Source: Sphingobacterium gobiense (lineage in GTDB: Bacteria > Bacteroidota > Bacteroidia > Sphingobacteriales > Sphingobacteriaceae). Taken from it: a DNA stretch of 64,000 bases. The stretch covers positions 248,001-312,000 of the forward strand of contig NZ_PVBS01000002.1 in NCBI RefSeq assembly GCF_002980575.1, in the 5' to 3' direction. The notes under the pieces are model-generated. The model did not search any database and was not told the DNA's origin. It worked only from the letters and a program-made list of their open reading frames with translations. The translations under genes and the position numbers were made by a program. Within the stretch, counting starts at the first letter, position 1; each line of letters starts with the position of its first letter. Shown here one piece after another: positions 36,927 through 44,415 of this stretch.

Positions 36927-36966
36927 AAACTAAATCCTATATTAGAAGCCTATTAAATGTTTTATT

Positions 36967-37617
36967 ATGAGCTATGTACGTGCGCTTGGTTCATTCGGCA
37001 ACCATAAAGACAGTAAGATGATGGTGGAAGCGGAGGTGATCCTTACCTCCATGAGCGGAAATCCTAACTTCCCTGACCCCATACCATCGCTAGTAGAAGT
37101 AGAAAACGCCTATGATGAATATTTAGCGCACTTAACCCGAGCAGACTGGACACACGGACGTGTCGATAGAGCGCTAAAACGCGAAAGCAAAGTCAAGTTG
37201 GCGGGACTGTTGAGCGATTTAGCGGCCTACGTAAACTATGTGGCCAAAGGTGATTTGCCCGTGTTATACACCTCAGGATTTCCCATATTTACCGGAAGAA
37301 AGAAGGGAATATCTCCGGCGGTAATTATCGGTTGCCGGCTTTCAGACGGAGCGGTCAGCGGCGAGGTTCGCTTCGACTTCGCTTCTTTAGGCAGAGATAT
37401 GACCTATGAATATACCTATGCGATATGGACATCCATAGAGGAAGTGCCGCCCGAATCGCCCGAACTTCAATGGGAGAAATCCCTTTTTACTACCCGTTCC
37501 CGCAATAACCTAATTAAAGGTTTGCCAACTCGATCTATAGTTTTTGCGAAGGTTCGTGGGATCAACCGTCATGGTGTTGGCGATTGGAGTGATGCGGTGA
37601 GTCTGATCGTGCGGTAG
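36967..37617 (+). CDS. Uncharacterised 216-residue protein, helical N-terminus and fibronectin-III-like C-terminus
   Basis: No signal peptide. The N-terminal 90 residues are helical and contain MMVEAEVILTSMSGNPNFPDP followed by LKRESKVKLAGLLSDLAAYVNYVAKGD. The C-terminal 90 residues resemble a fibronectin type III domain (SGEVRFDFASLGRDMTYEYTYA ... LPTRSIVFAKVRGINRHGVGDWSDAVSLIVR). I recall similar proteins in other Bacteroidota, but none with a known function. It is not a usual member of polyene clusters, yet it has its own promoter behind the 21-bp array and the next gene starts 1 bp after its stop. Confidence 0.7.
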   Translation: MSYVRALGSFGNHKDSKMMVEAEVILTSMSGNPNFPDPIPSLVEVENAYDEYLAHLTRADWTHGRVDRALKRESKVKLAGLLSDLAAYVNYVAKGDLPVLYTSGFPIFTGRKKGISPAVIIGCRLSDGAVSGEVRFDFASLGRDMTYEYTYAIWTSIEEVPPESPELQWEKSLFTTRSRNNLIKGLPTRSIVFAKVRGINRHGVGDWSDAVSLIVR

Positions 37618-37618
37618 T

Positions 37619-38167
37619 ATGCTAAAAAAAACCGCCGTACATAAATCCTGTATTATCGAACAACATCGGATTGTTGTGGATGGTAAGCTGATGTGGGCTA
37701 GTGAGCCCCATGTACCGTTTTCAGATTTTGCCAAGGAAGCGTTTCATCATCTGGACATCGACTATCCGAAATTCCATAAGATGGATGCGTTGAGCAAGCT
37801 GGCATTTCTGGCTGCGGAATATATACTGCAGGATGAAGATAAGGATGCACTAGCGCTTGTCTTAGCCAACAGATCCGGTAGTCTGGATACCGATGTAAAA
37901 CACCAGGAAAGTATTCAGGATACGGAAAATTATTACCCTCGGCCCGCTACTTTTGTTTACACGCTAGCCAATATCTGTACCGGCGAGATCGCTATAAGAC
38001 ACGGCTTGCAAACCGAAAATGCTTTTTTTGTCGCGGAGGAGTTTCCCGAAGAAACTATTTTCGCTTATGCCGATTACCTGTTACAATCCAACAAAGCAAA
38101 ACGGGTTTTATGTGGATGGGTAGAATACTTTCAGGAAGATTATCGCGCACTTTTGTATATTTTTTAG
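37619..38167 (+). CDS. Truncated ketosynthase-like protein
   Basis: 182 residues resembling the N-terminal half of a thiolase-fold ketosynthase: LALVLANRSGSLDTDVKHQESI, then YYPRPATFVYTLANICTGEIAIRHG, where the Cys corresponds to the nucleophile position. No GTGT-type His or GHT-type His follows, since the second half of the fold is missing. It may be a structural partner or an inactive acyl-binding subunit of the KS enzymes. Similar short KS-like (Ketoacyl-synt_2-type) proteins occur in aryl-polyene and flexirubin clusters. Gene order supports membership. Confidence 0.7.
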   Translation: MLKKTAVHKSCIIEQHRIVVDGKLMWASEPHVPFSDFAKEAFHHLDIDYPKFHKMDALSKLAFLAAEYILQDEDKDALALVLANRSGSLDTDVKHQESIQDTENYYPRPATFVYTLANICTGEIAIRHGLQTENAFFVAEEFPEETIFAYADYLLQSNKAKRVLCGWVEYFQEDYRALLYIF

Positions 38168-38187
38168 TGAAAACAGCGCATTTTTTT

Positions 38188-38195
38188 TAGGTTTG
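38188..38195 (+). promoter_or_regulatory. Possible internal -7 element (TAGGTTTG) before the ACP gene
   Basis: TAnnTTTG match 18 bp before the ACP ATG, in the short gap after the KS-like gene. Confidence 0.4.
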
Positions 38196-38212
38196 TCATT
38201 ATTTTATACATC

Positions 38213-38470
38213 ATGACAGCATTGAAAGAAGAGTTAAAAAGACAGATTATTGAAGTACTCCATCTGGAAGATATTACGCCGGCTGATATCCAAGATGAAG
38301 AAGCTTTGTTTGGCGAGGGGTTGGGTTTGGATTCTATCGATGCATTGGAGCTGATTGTTTTGATGGATAAAACGTATGGGATTAAATTGGCTGATCCGAA
38401 AAAAGGAAGAGACATTTTTCAATCTATCGATACGATGGTCGCCTATATTTCGGAGCATAGAACGAAGTAA
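38213..38470 (+). CDS. Acyl carrier protein
   Basis: 85 residues. The phosphopantetheine site is Ser 41 in GLGLDSIDALEL. It carries the growing acyl chain for the KS/CLF enzymes of this cluster rather than for housekeeping fatty-acid synthesis, judging by location. The last base of its stop codon is the first base of the next ATG (TAATG). Confidence 0.93.
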   Translation: MTALKEELKRQIIEVLHLEDITPADIQDEEALFGEGLGLDSIDALELIVLMDKTYGIKLADPKKGRDIFQSIDTMVAYISEHRTK

Positions 38471-39669
38471 TGACTGACAGGGGAGTTGCGGTTACCGGAA
38501 TGGGCATTATTTCTGCTATCGGTGAAACCGTAGAAGAAAATCTATGGTCGCTGTTGGCTGGTAAGCACGGCCTCTCCCGGATAGCAAACTTTCCCACGCG
38601 TTTGCGGGAACAGATTTGGGTAGGTGAACAAAAAAAAACCAACGATGAACTATCAGCTAGCCTTGGATTATCCGAGCGGAATGCTTTCACGAGAACTGCT
38701 CTTTTAGGGGCTTACGCAGCTCGCCAGGCGCTCGAATCGGCAAATATGCAGGGTGCCCACGATCTGCGAACGGGATTTATATCATCGACCAGTGTCGGCG
38801 GTATGGACTATACGGAACGATATGGCCCGACCTATCTTACATCACCCGAATGGCATCGTTATATCCCGTCGCATCCAGCTGGCGATTCTTCCCATAAAAT
38901 AGCGGAATATCTGGGCATAAAGGGCCTCGTGACCACTGTGAGCACCGCATGTTCGTCGGCAGCGAATGCCATCATGATGGGTGCCCGTTTGATTCGTTCG
39001 AGGCGTTTGGATCGCGTCATTGTAGGTGGAACAGATGCCTTGAGCAAGTTTACGATCAACGGGTTTCATACCCTAATGATTTTAGCTGATGCGCCCTGTC
39101 AACCTTTCGACATGCACCGTAAAGGACTTAATTTAGGAGAGGGTGCGGCATACCTTGTGTTAGAATCTGAAGAAATTGTACAACGGCAAGGAAAAAAGGT
39201 ATTGGCCTACTTGACAGGTTATGGCAATGCAAACGACGCGTTTCACCAAACGGCATCCTCCGAAAATGGGGAAGGGGCTTTTTTGGCGATGCAAAAGGCA
39301 TTGGCGGTAGCGCAATTAACGCCGCAAGCCATTGATTACGTGAATGCGCATGGAACGGCAACACCGAACAATGATTTGTCGGAAGGGCGGGCCATGCAAC
39401 GTATCTTCAAAAGCAATGTTCCACCATTTAGCTCAACGAAACCCTTTACGGGGCATACACTGGCTGCGGCTGGTGCCATCGAAGCCGTGTATAGCATATT
39501 GGCTTTGCAGCAGGATATGGTACCACCTAATCTCCATTTCGATACACCGATGGAAGAACTCGATATGATACCAGAAACAGCGGTACGGCACCGGTCGTTA
39601 TCACACGTGCTTTCTAACTCTTTTGGATTCGGGGGCAATTGTTCATCCCTTATCTTTTCAAAAGCATGA
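38470..39669 (+). CDS. Beta-ketoacyl-ACP synthase (FabF-like), catalytically complete
   Basis: 399 residues. The triad is Cys 161 (VSTACSSAAN), His 294 (VNAHGTATPNND) and His 329 (FTGHTLAAAG). It is immediately followed, with a 4-base ATGA overlap, by a KS homologue lacking the nucleophile, which together gives the KS-alpha/KS-beta (chain-length-factor) pair characteristic of aryl-polyene and type II polyketide synthases. Confidence 0.94.
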   Translation: MTDRGVAVTGMGIISAIGETVEENLWSLLAGKHGLSRIANFPTRLREQIWVGEQKKTNDELSASLGLSERNAFTRTALLGAYAARQALESANMQGAHDLRTGFISSTSVGGMDYTERYGPTYLTSPEWHRYIPSHPAGDSSHKIAEYLGIKGLVTTVSTACSSAANAIMMGARLIRSRRLDRVIVGGTDALSKFTINGFHTLMILADAPCQPFDMHRKGLNLGEGAAYLVLESEEIVQRQGKKVLAYLTGYGNANDAFHQTASSENGEGAFLAMQKALAVAQLTPQAIDYVNAHGTATPNNDLSEGRAMQRIFKSNVPPFSSTKPFTGHTLAAAGAIEAVYSILALQQDMVPPNLHFDTPMEELDMIPETAVRHRSLSHVLSNSFGFGGNCSSLIFSKA

Positions 39670-40730
39670 AGAAAAGCGTGTTCATAAATGGTATAGGAGC
39701 GGTGACGACACAAGGCATCTGGCGATCGGAATTTTTTTCCGAAGCACGGGTATTGGATCATGCAATCAATGCTGCCGAACAACCTGCATATAAAGGGTTT
39801 ATTTCACCGGGGGCGATCCGCCGCATGTCGAGAGGAATAAAGATGAGCATGTATGCTGCGCAGCAAGCATTGGGAGAATCGTTCGTTACCATACCTGATG
39901 CCATTATTACCGGAACTGGGCTGGGCTGTTCCGAAGACTCTGATAAATTCCTACGTAGTCTGTGGGAAAACGATGAGCAATTTCTCACACCGACTTCTTT
40001 TATCCAATCTACGCACAATACGGTTGCTGCGCAGATCGCACTCCAACTGTCCTGCAAAGGATATAACGTAACACACGTAAATGGAGCAAGTTCTTTTGAA
40101 TCTGCCTTGCTGGATACGCTGATGCTGTTGCAGACCGGAGAAGAAGAACATGTACTTCTTGGAGGTGTGGATGAGATTGCCGAGCAGACCTACTCTTTTT
40201 TGCAAGCTGGAGGATATATCAAAACAGGAAGTGTTCGTGAAACGGTGAAAACAAGTGTCTCTCCCGGTGTCAATTACGCGGAAGGCGCCCACTTTTTTTC
40301 GATGAGTGCTGGCAGAGTAGCGTCTTCTTATGCTGAAATTATAGATGTTAAGTTGCAAAATGAATTGGAGGGATCTCAAATGCGTTCCTTTTTACAAGAT
40401 TTCCTGACGACAAAAGATTTACATCCAGAAGATATCGATGCGGTTATACTGGGTTACAATGGTGACGAAAATGATGACTTATTTTACGATGCATTGTGGC
40501 AGGAGCTTCCCTTGGCAACACCTTTATATTATAAACATCTGAGTGGCCAGTATGACAGCTGTTCGGCTTTTGGACTCATGGTTGCTGCTTTTGTGTTAAA
40601 ACAACAGACCGTTCCCTCTATTTTGTACTGGAACGAAAAAATACCACCGAACACCACTTGGAAAAACATCCTGATCTATAATCAATATAAAGGTAAAGAC
40701 CATTCTCTCGTTGTTGTTCGGGCATGTTAA
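39666..40730 (+). CDS. Chain-length-factor-like ketosynthase without active-site Cys
   Basis: 354 residues with the thiolase fold (VFINGIGAVTTQGIWRSE, GTGLGCSEDSDKFL). The nucleophile position reads HVNGASSFESAL, with no Cys. The first His motif is replaced by LGYNGDENDD, and YYKHLSGQYDSCSAFG retains only a His-like position. It should dimerise with the upstream KS and set chain length, not condense on its own. Start ATG 39666 was chosen for the ATGA overlap; the open frame reaches back to 39639. Confidence 0.85.
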   Translation: MKKSVFINGIGAVTTQGIWRSEFFSEARVLDHAINAAEQPAYKGFISPGAIRRMSRGIKMSMYAAQQALGESFVTIPDAIITGTGLGCSEDSDKFLRSLWENDEQFLTPTSFIQSTHNTVAAQIALQLSCKGYNVTHVNGASSFESALLDTLMLLQTGEEEHVLLGGVDEIAEQTYSFLQAGGYIKTGSVRETVKTSVSPGVNYAEGAHFFSMSAGRVASSYAEIIDVKLQNELEGSQMRSFLQDFLTTKDLHPEDIDAVILGYNGDENDDLFYDALWQELPLATPLYYKHLSGQYDSCSAFGLMVAAFVLKQQTVPSILYWNEKIPPNTTWKNILIYNQYKGKDHSLVVVRAC

Positions 40731-41497
40731 AACACGCTATACTATACCCCTCGTTTCTTGTGGCAGGATGCATCGCCCTGCTCATCGGCATTTTTGGTGG
40801 CTCTTTTGCCTGGTTCTTTGCTATTTTGCTTTTGGCAGCAGGAATGACGGCGTGGGGCGCATTTGATATTCGTTTGGGATATTTTGCGCATGCTTTTTTC
40901 CGGAAGAAATATCATGCGGAAGGACGGATTGCCCTAACTTTTGACGATGGACCTTCTCCTCATACGGCGGAAGTTTTACGATTATTGAAAGCTTATCAGT
41001 TTAAAGCTACTTTTTTCTGTATCGGAAAACAGGTGTTGGCGCATCCCGATATGGCTAAACAGATTATAGACGAAGGACATGTTATCGGGAATCATACGTA
41101 CTCGCATCGTCAAAGTTTTGGTTTTTTAAAAGAAAAGGACGTTGTTACGGAGCTGGAACGATGCAATGTGATTATCCAACAATCGGTGGGGAAAAAACCT
41201 AAATTCTTTCGCCCTCCTTTTGGCGTGACTAATCCATCGGTAGCCAAAGCAGTCCAACATACGAAACAGCAGATTATCGGGTGGAGCAACCGCTCGCTGG
41301 ATACGGTAACGTGGGAAGAGGACAAAATATATCAACGGGTATGTAAGAAGCTGAAACCAGGAGATATTATACTTTTCCACGACACCTCACAACGCACCGT
41401 AAATGTCCTAAAGCGGTTGTTGCCTTACTTGCAGAAAAACGGATACATATCGGTTTCTGTAGATGATTTGTTAAATTTGCATGCGTATGAACAATAA
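40724..41497 (+). CDS. NodB-type polysaccharide deacetylase with N-terminal membrane helices
   Basis: 257 residues. Two hydrophobic helices (about 8-40) anchor the protein. The deacetylase domain follows with motif 1 LTFDDGPSPHT (metal Asp), motif 2 GNHTYSH (two metal His), motif 3 FFRPPFG and motif 5 GDIILFHDTS. It may deacetylate a sugar on the lipid/polyene conjugate or in the envelope. NodB genes do occur in some flexirubin-type clusters. It overlaps the preceding gene by 7 bp and the following one by 11-17 bp. Confidence 0.88.
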   Translation: MLKHAILYPSFLVAGCIALLIGIFGGSFAWFFAILLLAAGMTAWGAFDIRLGYFAHAFFRKKYHAEGRIALTFDDGPSPHTAEVLRLLKAYQFKATFFCIGKQVLAHPDMAKQIIDEGHVIGNHTYSHRQSFGFLKEKDVVTELERCNVIIQQSVGKKPKFFRPPFGVTNPSVAKAVQHTKQQIIGWSNRSLDTVTWEEDKIYQRVCKKLKPGDIILFHDTSQRTVNVLKRLLPYLQKNGYISVSVDDLLNLHAYEQ

Positions 41498-42113
41498 ACT
41501 GCTTTATTTTTTGATTTTTTTGTTGCCTTATTGTGCATGGGCACAGACGAGGGAGATGACGGCGAACGAGCGGGCCAGTTTTCAAAAATCCTTGCAGAAA
41601 CTTGTGGAAATCAAGACGATATCAGCAGATTTTGTACAGTACAAACATCTTAGTTTTATGAAAAAACCGGTGGAATCTTCTGGGAAACTGTATTTAGAAC
41701 ATCCGGATAAACTTAGCTGGGCATATACAGCTCCTTTTCAGTACAAAATGGTGTTTAAAGACAGTAAGATTTTTATCGATGATCAAGGAAAGAAACAGAC
41801 GATTGATATCGGAAACAACAAGCAATTTGAAAAAATAAGTACGTTGGTTTCGTCTAGTATGCGGGGCGGCCAATACGATGAAAAAGAATTTGCGGTTTCC
41901 TATTTAAAGCGTGGTGAAGCCGATATGGTGCGTTTGACACCAAAGTTAGCTGGCGCGAAAAAGTATATTAAGGAGATTGTCCTGTTATTTTCACCGGCGA
42001 ATAAATACGTAGAAGAGGTAAAACTTGTCGAGCCCTCTAACGACTATACACGTTTTGTTATCAAGAATAGAAAAGTAAATGCAACGATTGATGATTCGAT
42101 TTTTAATCTGTAG
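41481..42113 (+). CDS. LolA-like outer-membrane lipoprotein carrier protein
   Basis: 210 residues with a Sec signal (LLYFLIFLLPYCAWAQ) and a LolA-type beta domain (TISADFVQYKHLSFMKKPVESSGKLYLEHPDKLSWAYTAPFQYKMVF). Cluster-specific LolA homologues are regular members of aryl-polyene loci, where they probably move the lipid-linked pigment across the periplasm. ATG 41487 is an equally good start. The start overlaps the end of the deacetylase gene. Confidence 0.88.
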   Translation: MRMNNKLLYFLIFLLPYCAWAQTREMTANERASFQKSLQKLVEIKTISADFVQYKHLSFMKKPVESSGKLYLEHPDKLSWAYTAPFQYKMVFKDSKIFIDDQGKKQTIDIGNNKQFEKISTLVSSSMRGGQYDEKEFAVSYLKRGEADMVRLTPKLAGAKKYIKEIVLLFSPANKYVEEVKLVEPSNDYTRFVIKNRKVNATIDDSIFNL

Positions 42114-42720
42114 TTTTTTCCTGTTAGTCTTTTTTGTTTCCTGTGGCACATATCAATATCCAAATGCTTCTGGGATACGAGAATCAGCACCAAAGGAATT
42201 AAATAATTATTATATCGATACTGCTCAGACTTTCGTGTATCGGGCGAAGTTAGATGCTTTTAAGAAGCATATTAATGGAAGCTTGTTAGTGAAAACTTTA
42301 GCGCGTAATGAACATCGTGTTGCATTGATAAGTGACTTCGGGCAAACGTTGTTTGATGTCACGATATCGCCTAGTGAGCATAAATTGCACTATACCATGC
42401 ATGATTTAAATAAACGAATGGTTGTGAAGGAAATCGTCAACATATTCCGTACGATGACAGAACAACGTCATGCCACATCGGCTGTGATGTTTGCAAATCA
42501 ACAGCATTATTATCCGGTATATGTAGTTGACAACTGTTATTATGTGGTAAAAGAACGCAGGGTGGAACGCATCCAACAGGTTAAAAGAGCTAAAGAACAT
42601 TTAACTATTCTGTATGGTGAATGGAGCGAAGAAGATATACCGACAAGGATAGTGGCTGAACATAAAAAGTTTCCTTTAACAATAGATCTTACATTGGATG
42701 TAGATCAATCTACCTTTTAA
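42091..42720 (+). CDS. Lipoprotein of a polyene cluster (DUF3261-like)
   Basis: 209 residues. The signal ends in a lipobox (LLVFFVSCGTY). The mature domain is beta-rich and has no enzyme motif. Position between LolA and the dehydratase corresponds to the outer-membrane lipoprotein (DUF3261 type) found in aryl-polyene clusters; the match is mostly by context. An in-frame ATG at 42079 is also possible. Both starts lie inside the lolA-like gene. Confidence 0.7.
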   Translation: MIRFLICSFFLLVFFVSCGTYQYPNASGIRESAPKELNNYYIDTAQTFVYRAKLDAFKKHINGSLLVKTLARNEHRVALISDFGQTLFDVTISPSEHKLHYTMHDLNKRMVVKEIVNIFRTMTEQRHATSAVMFANQQHYYPVYVVDNCYYVVKERRVERIQQVKRAKEHLTILYGEWSEEDIPTRIVAEHKKFPLTIDLTLDVDQSTF

Positions 42721-42730
42721 AACGAGTGAT

Positions 42731-43108
42731 ATGACCTTGTTGCCAGATTTCTATCACGTAGCGAATATCACGTCTCGATCAAATAATATACATATTGCTG
42801 AGGTACATTTGAACCCTGTTCACGCGATCTTTGAGGGCCATTTTCCCGGTAATCCGGTTGCTCCGGGAGTGTGTATGATGCAGATATTGAAAGAGTTGAT
42901 GGAAGAAATCGAGCAAAAAGAACTGTTTTTAGTATACGCTTCGAATGTAAAGTTCACTGCTTTGATCAATCCCAATGAAAATCCGATTTTGCAGTTTGCG
43001 CTTGAAATCTCGTATGATGACCAGGAGCAGGTGAAAGTAAAGAGTACGACGACCTTTGGCGATATAGTAGCGTTGAAACTGTCAGTAGTATATAAGTTGA
43101 TTTCATGA
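42731..43108 (+). CDS. 3-hydroxyacyl-ACP dehydratase-like hotdog protein
   Basis: 125 residues. The active-site helix segment FEGHFPGNPVAPGVCMMQ carries the FabZ-type catalytic His 37. The position of the second FabZ acid (Glu/Asp in the hot-dog helix) falls near LKELMEEIEQ. It would introduce the double bonds of the polyene after each condensation and reduction. The gene stands 10 bp after the lipoprotein gene. Confidence 0.85.
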   Translation: MTLLPDFYHVANITSRSNNIHIAEVHLNPVHAIFEGHFPGNPVAPGVCMMQILKELMEEIEQKELFLVYASNVKFTALINPNENPILQFALEISYDDQEQVKVKSTTTFGDIVALKLSVVYKLIS

Positions 43109-43148
43109 TTTTTTGGCGTTCGAGCCTCAACGATTGCCTTTTTCCCTT

Positions 43149-43187
43149 AAAAGTTAATGGAGGGTTCATGCAATTGTATTATCCCAT
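43149..43187 (+). repeat. Repeat fragment D (module M2 only)
   Basis: 37 of 39 bases match 34815-34853 of copy C. No M1 or M3 accompanies it. It lies in the 122-bp gap between the dehydratase and the glycosyltransferase, just upstream of a -7 element. Confidence 0.75.
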
Positions 43188-43201
43188 TCTTAAAAAATCA
43201 G

Positions 43202-43209
43202 TATTTTTG
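43202..43209 (+). promoter_or_regulatory. Probable -7 element (TATTTTTG) of the glycosyltransferase gene
   Basis: TAnnTTTG match 22 bp before the ATG and 15 bp after repeat fragment D. This suggests that the last four cluster genes have their own transcription start. Confidence 0.5.
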
Positions 43210-43230
43210 TAGAGACGGTTTGCGTAAAAA

Positions 43231-44415
43231 ATGGTTGAACACGAGACGATAGCAGGAGAAATAGAACGTTTGGGCATTGTTGTTATTATACCGACGTATA
43301 ATAATGAAAAAACCTTAAAACGGGTATTGGATGGTGTGCTCCTATACACCGCCGATGTTATTGTGGTCAACGACGGGTCTACTGATACCACGCCAACGAT
43401 CTTAAAGCAATATCCACAAATAGAAGTTATCACATCAGCGCGCAATCAAGGAAAAGGGATGGCGCTGCGAAGGGGAATAAAGTGGGCGAGAGCTCGACAT
43501 TTCCAGTATGCGATTACTATTGATTCCGACGGCCAGCACTATCCGTCTGATATTCCAGCGTTTGTGGACGCTATTGCTCAAGCGAGCCATCCGATATTGC
43601 TGATTGGAAGCCGTAACATGGATCAGGATGCTGTACCGCGGAAGAGCAGTTTTGGCAACAAATTCTCGAATTTTTGGTATTGGTTTGAAACCGGAATTAA
43701 GCTGACTGATACGCAATCGGGATTCCGGGCATACCCCTTACGAGTAATACCCCAAAAATACTATACCCGCAAGTTTGAATTTGAGATTGAAATCATCGTC
43801 CGTGCGGCTTGGCGTGGCGTTGACGTTCAGAATATTCCTATTCAAGTATTGTACGATCCGCAGGAACGTGTATCCCATTTTCGTCCATTTAAAGATTTTA
43901 CACGCATCAGCATTTTAAACACGGTGTTGGTTTTTTTGACGTTTTTCTATATCCTGCCACGTAATTTTTTTTGGAGTTTCAAAAAAAAAAGATGGTCTGA
44001 CTTCGTGAAGGAAAATATATTGGGAAGTACCGACTCCCCGCTAAAGAAAGCCCTATCTATCGGTTTAGGCGTTTTTATGGGTATTGCGCCTTTTTGGGGA
44101 TTTCAGACGGCGATTACGATTACGCTAGCGGTTTTCCTGCGCTTGAACAAGGTACTTGCTTTCATTTCTTCCAATATTAGCTTCGCTCCACTCATTCCAT
44201 TGGTGATATATGCTTCTTTAGTAGTGGGCAGCCTAGCGTATCCGTCTTCAACTACTGTTCAGCTTGATGGCGTTTCATTGGAAACCGTTCAATCACATAT
44301 TTGGCAATACATTATAGGCAGTTTTATACTTGCTAGTGCAATGGCAGTGTTGATTGGTTCTTTCAGCTACTTTTTTATCAAACTATATCGGCAAAAGCCT
44401 GTTTCTGCTCAATAA
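43231..44415 (+). CDS. GT2 glycosyltransferase fused to DUF2062
   Basis: 394 residues. The N-terminal family-2 domain has VVIIPTYNNEKTL, the DGST nucleotide site and the DxD-type TIDSDGQHY. A C-terminal DUF2062 membrane part (about 265-385) has several helices (KALSIGLGVFMGIAPFWGFQTAITITLAVFL). Such fusions are common in flexirubin/aryl-polyene clusters and probably glycosylate a lipid anchor at the inner membrane. The stop overlaps the next start (TAATG). Confidence 0.9.
   Translation: MVEHETIAGEIERLGIVVIIPTYNNEKTLKRVLDGVLLYTADVIVVNDGSTDTTPTILKQYPQIEVITSARNQGKGMALRRGIKWARARHFQYAITIDSDGQHYPSDIPAFVDAIAQASHPILLIGSRNMDQDAVPRKSSFGNKFSNFWYWFETGIKLTDTQSGFRAYPLRVIPQKYYTRKFEFEIEIIVRAAWRGVDVQNIPIQVLYDPQERVSHFRPFKDFTRISILNTVLVFLTFFYILPRNFFWSFKKKRWSDFVKENILGSTDSPLKKALSIGLGVFMGIAPFWGFQTAITITLAVFLRLNKVLAFISSNISFAPLIPLVIYASLVVGSLAYPSSTTVQLDGVSLETVQSHIWQYIIGSFILASAMAVLIGSFSYFFIKLYRQKPVSAQ

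Noticed and set aside
36602..36966. CRISPR array or ordinary tandem repeat
   Set aside because: Only about 6-8 bases per 21-bp unit are conserved and the rest differs in each unit. There are no repeat/spacer lengths of CRISPR type and no cas genes.
39666..40730. Third active condensing enzyme
   Set aside because: The active-site Cys and the HGT-type His motif are absent, so it is called chain-length-factor-like.
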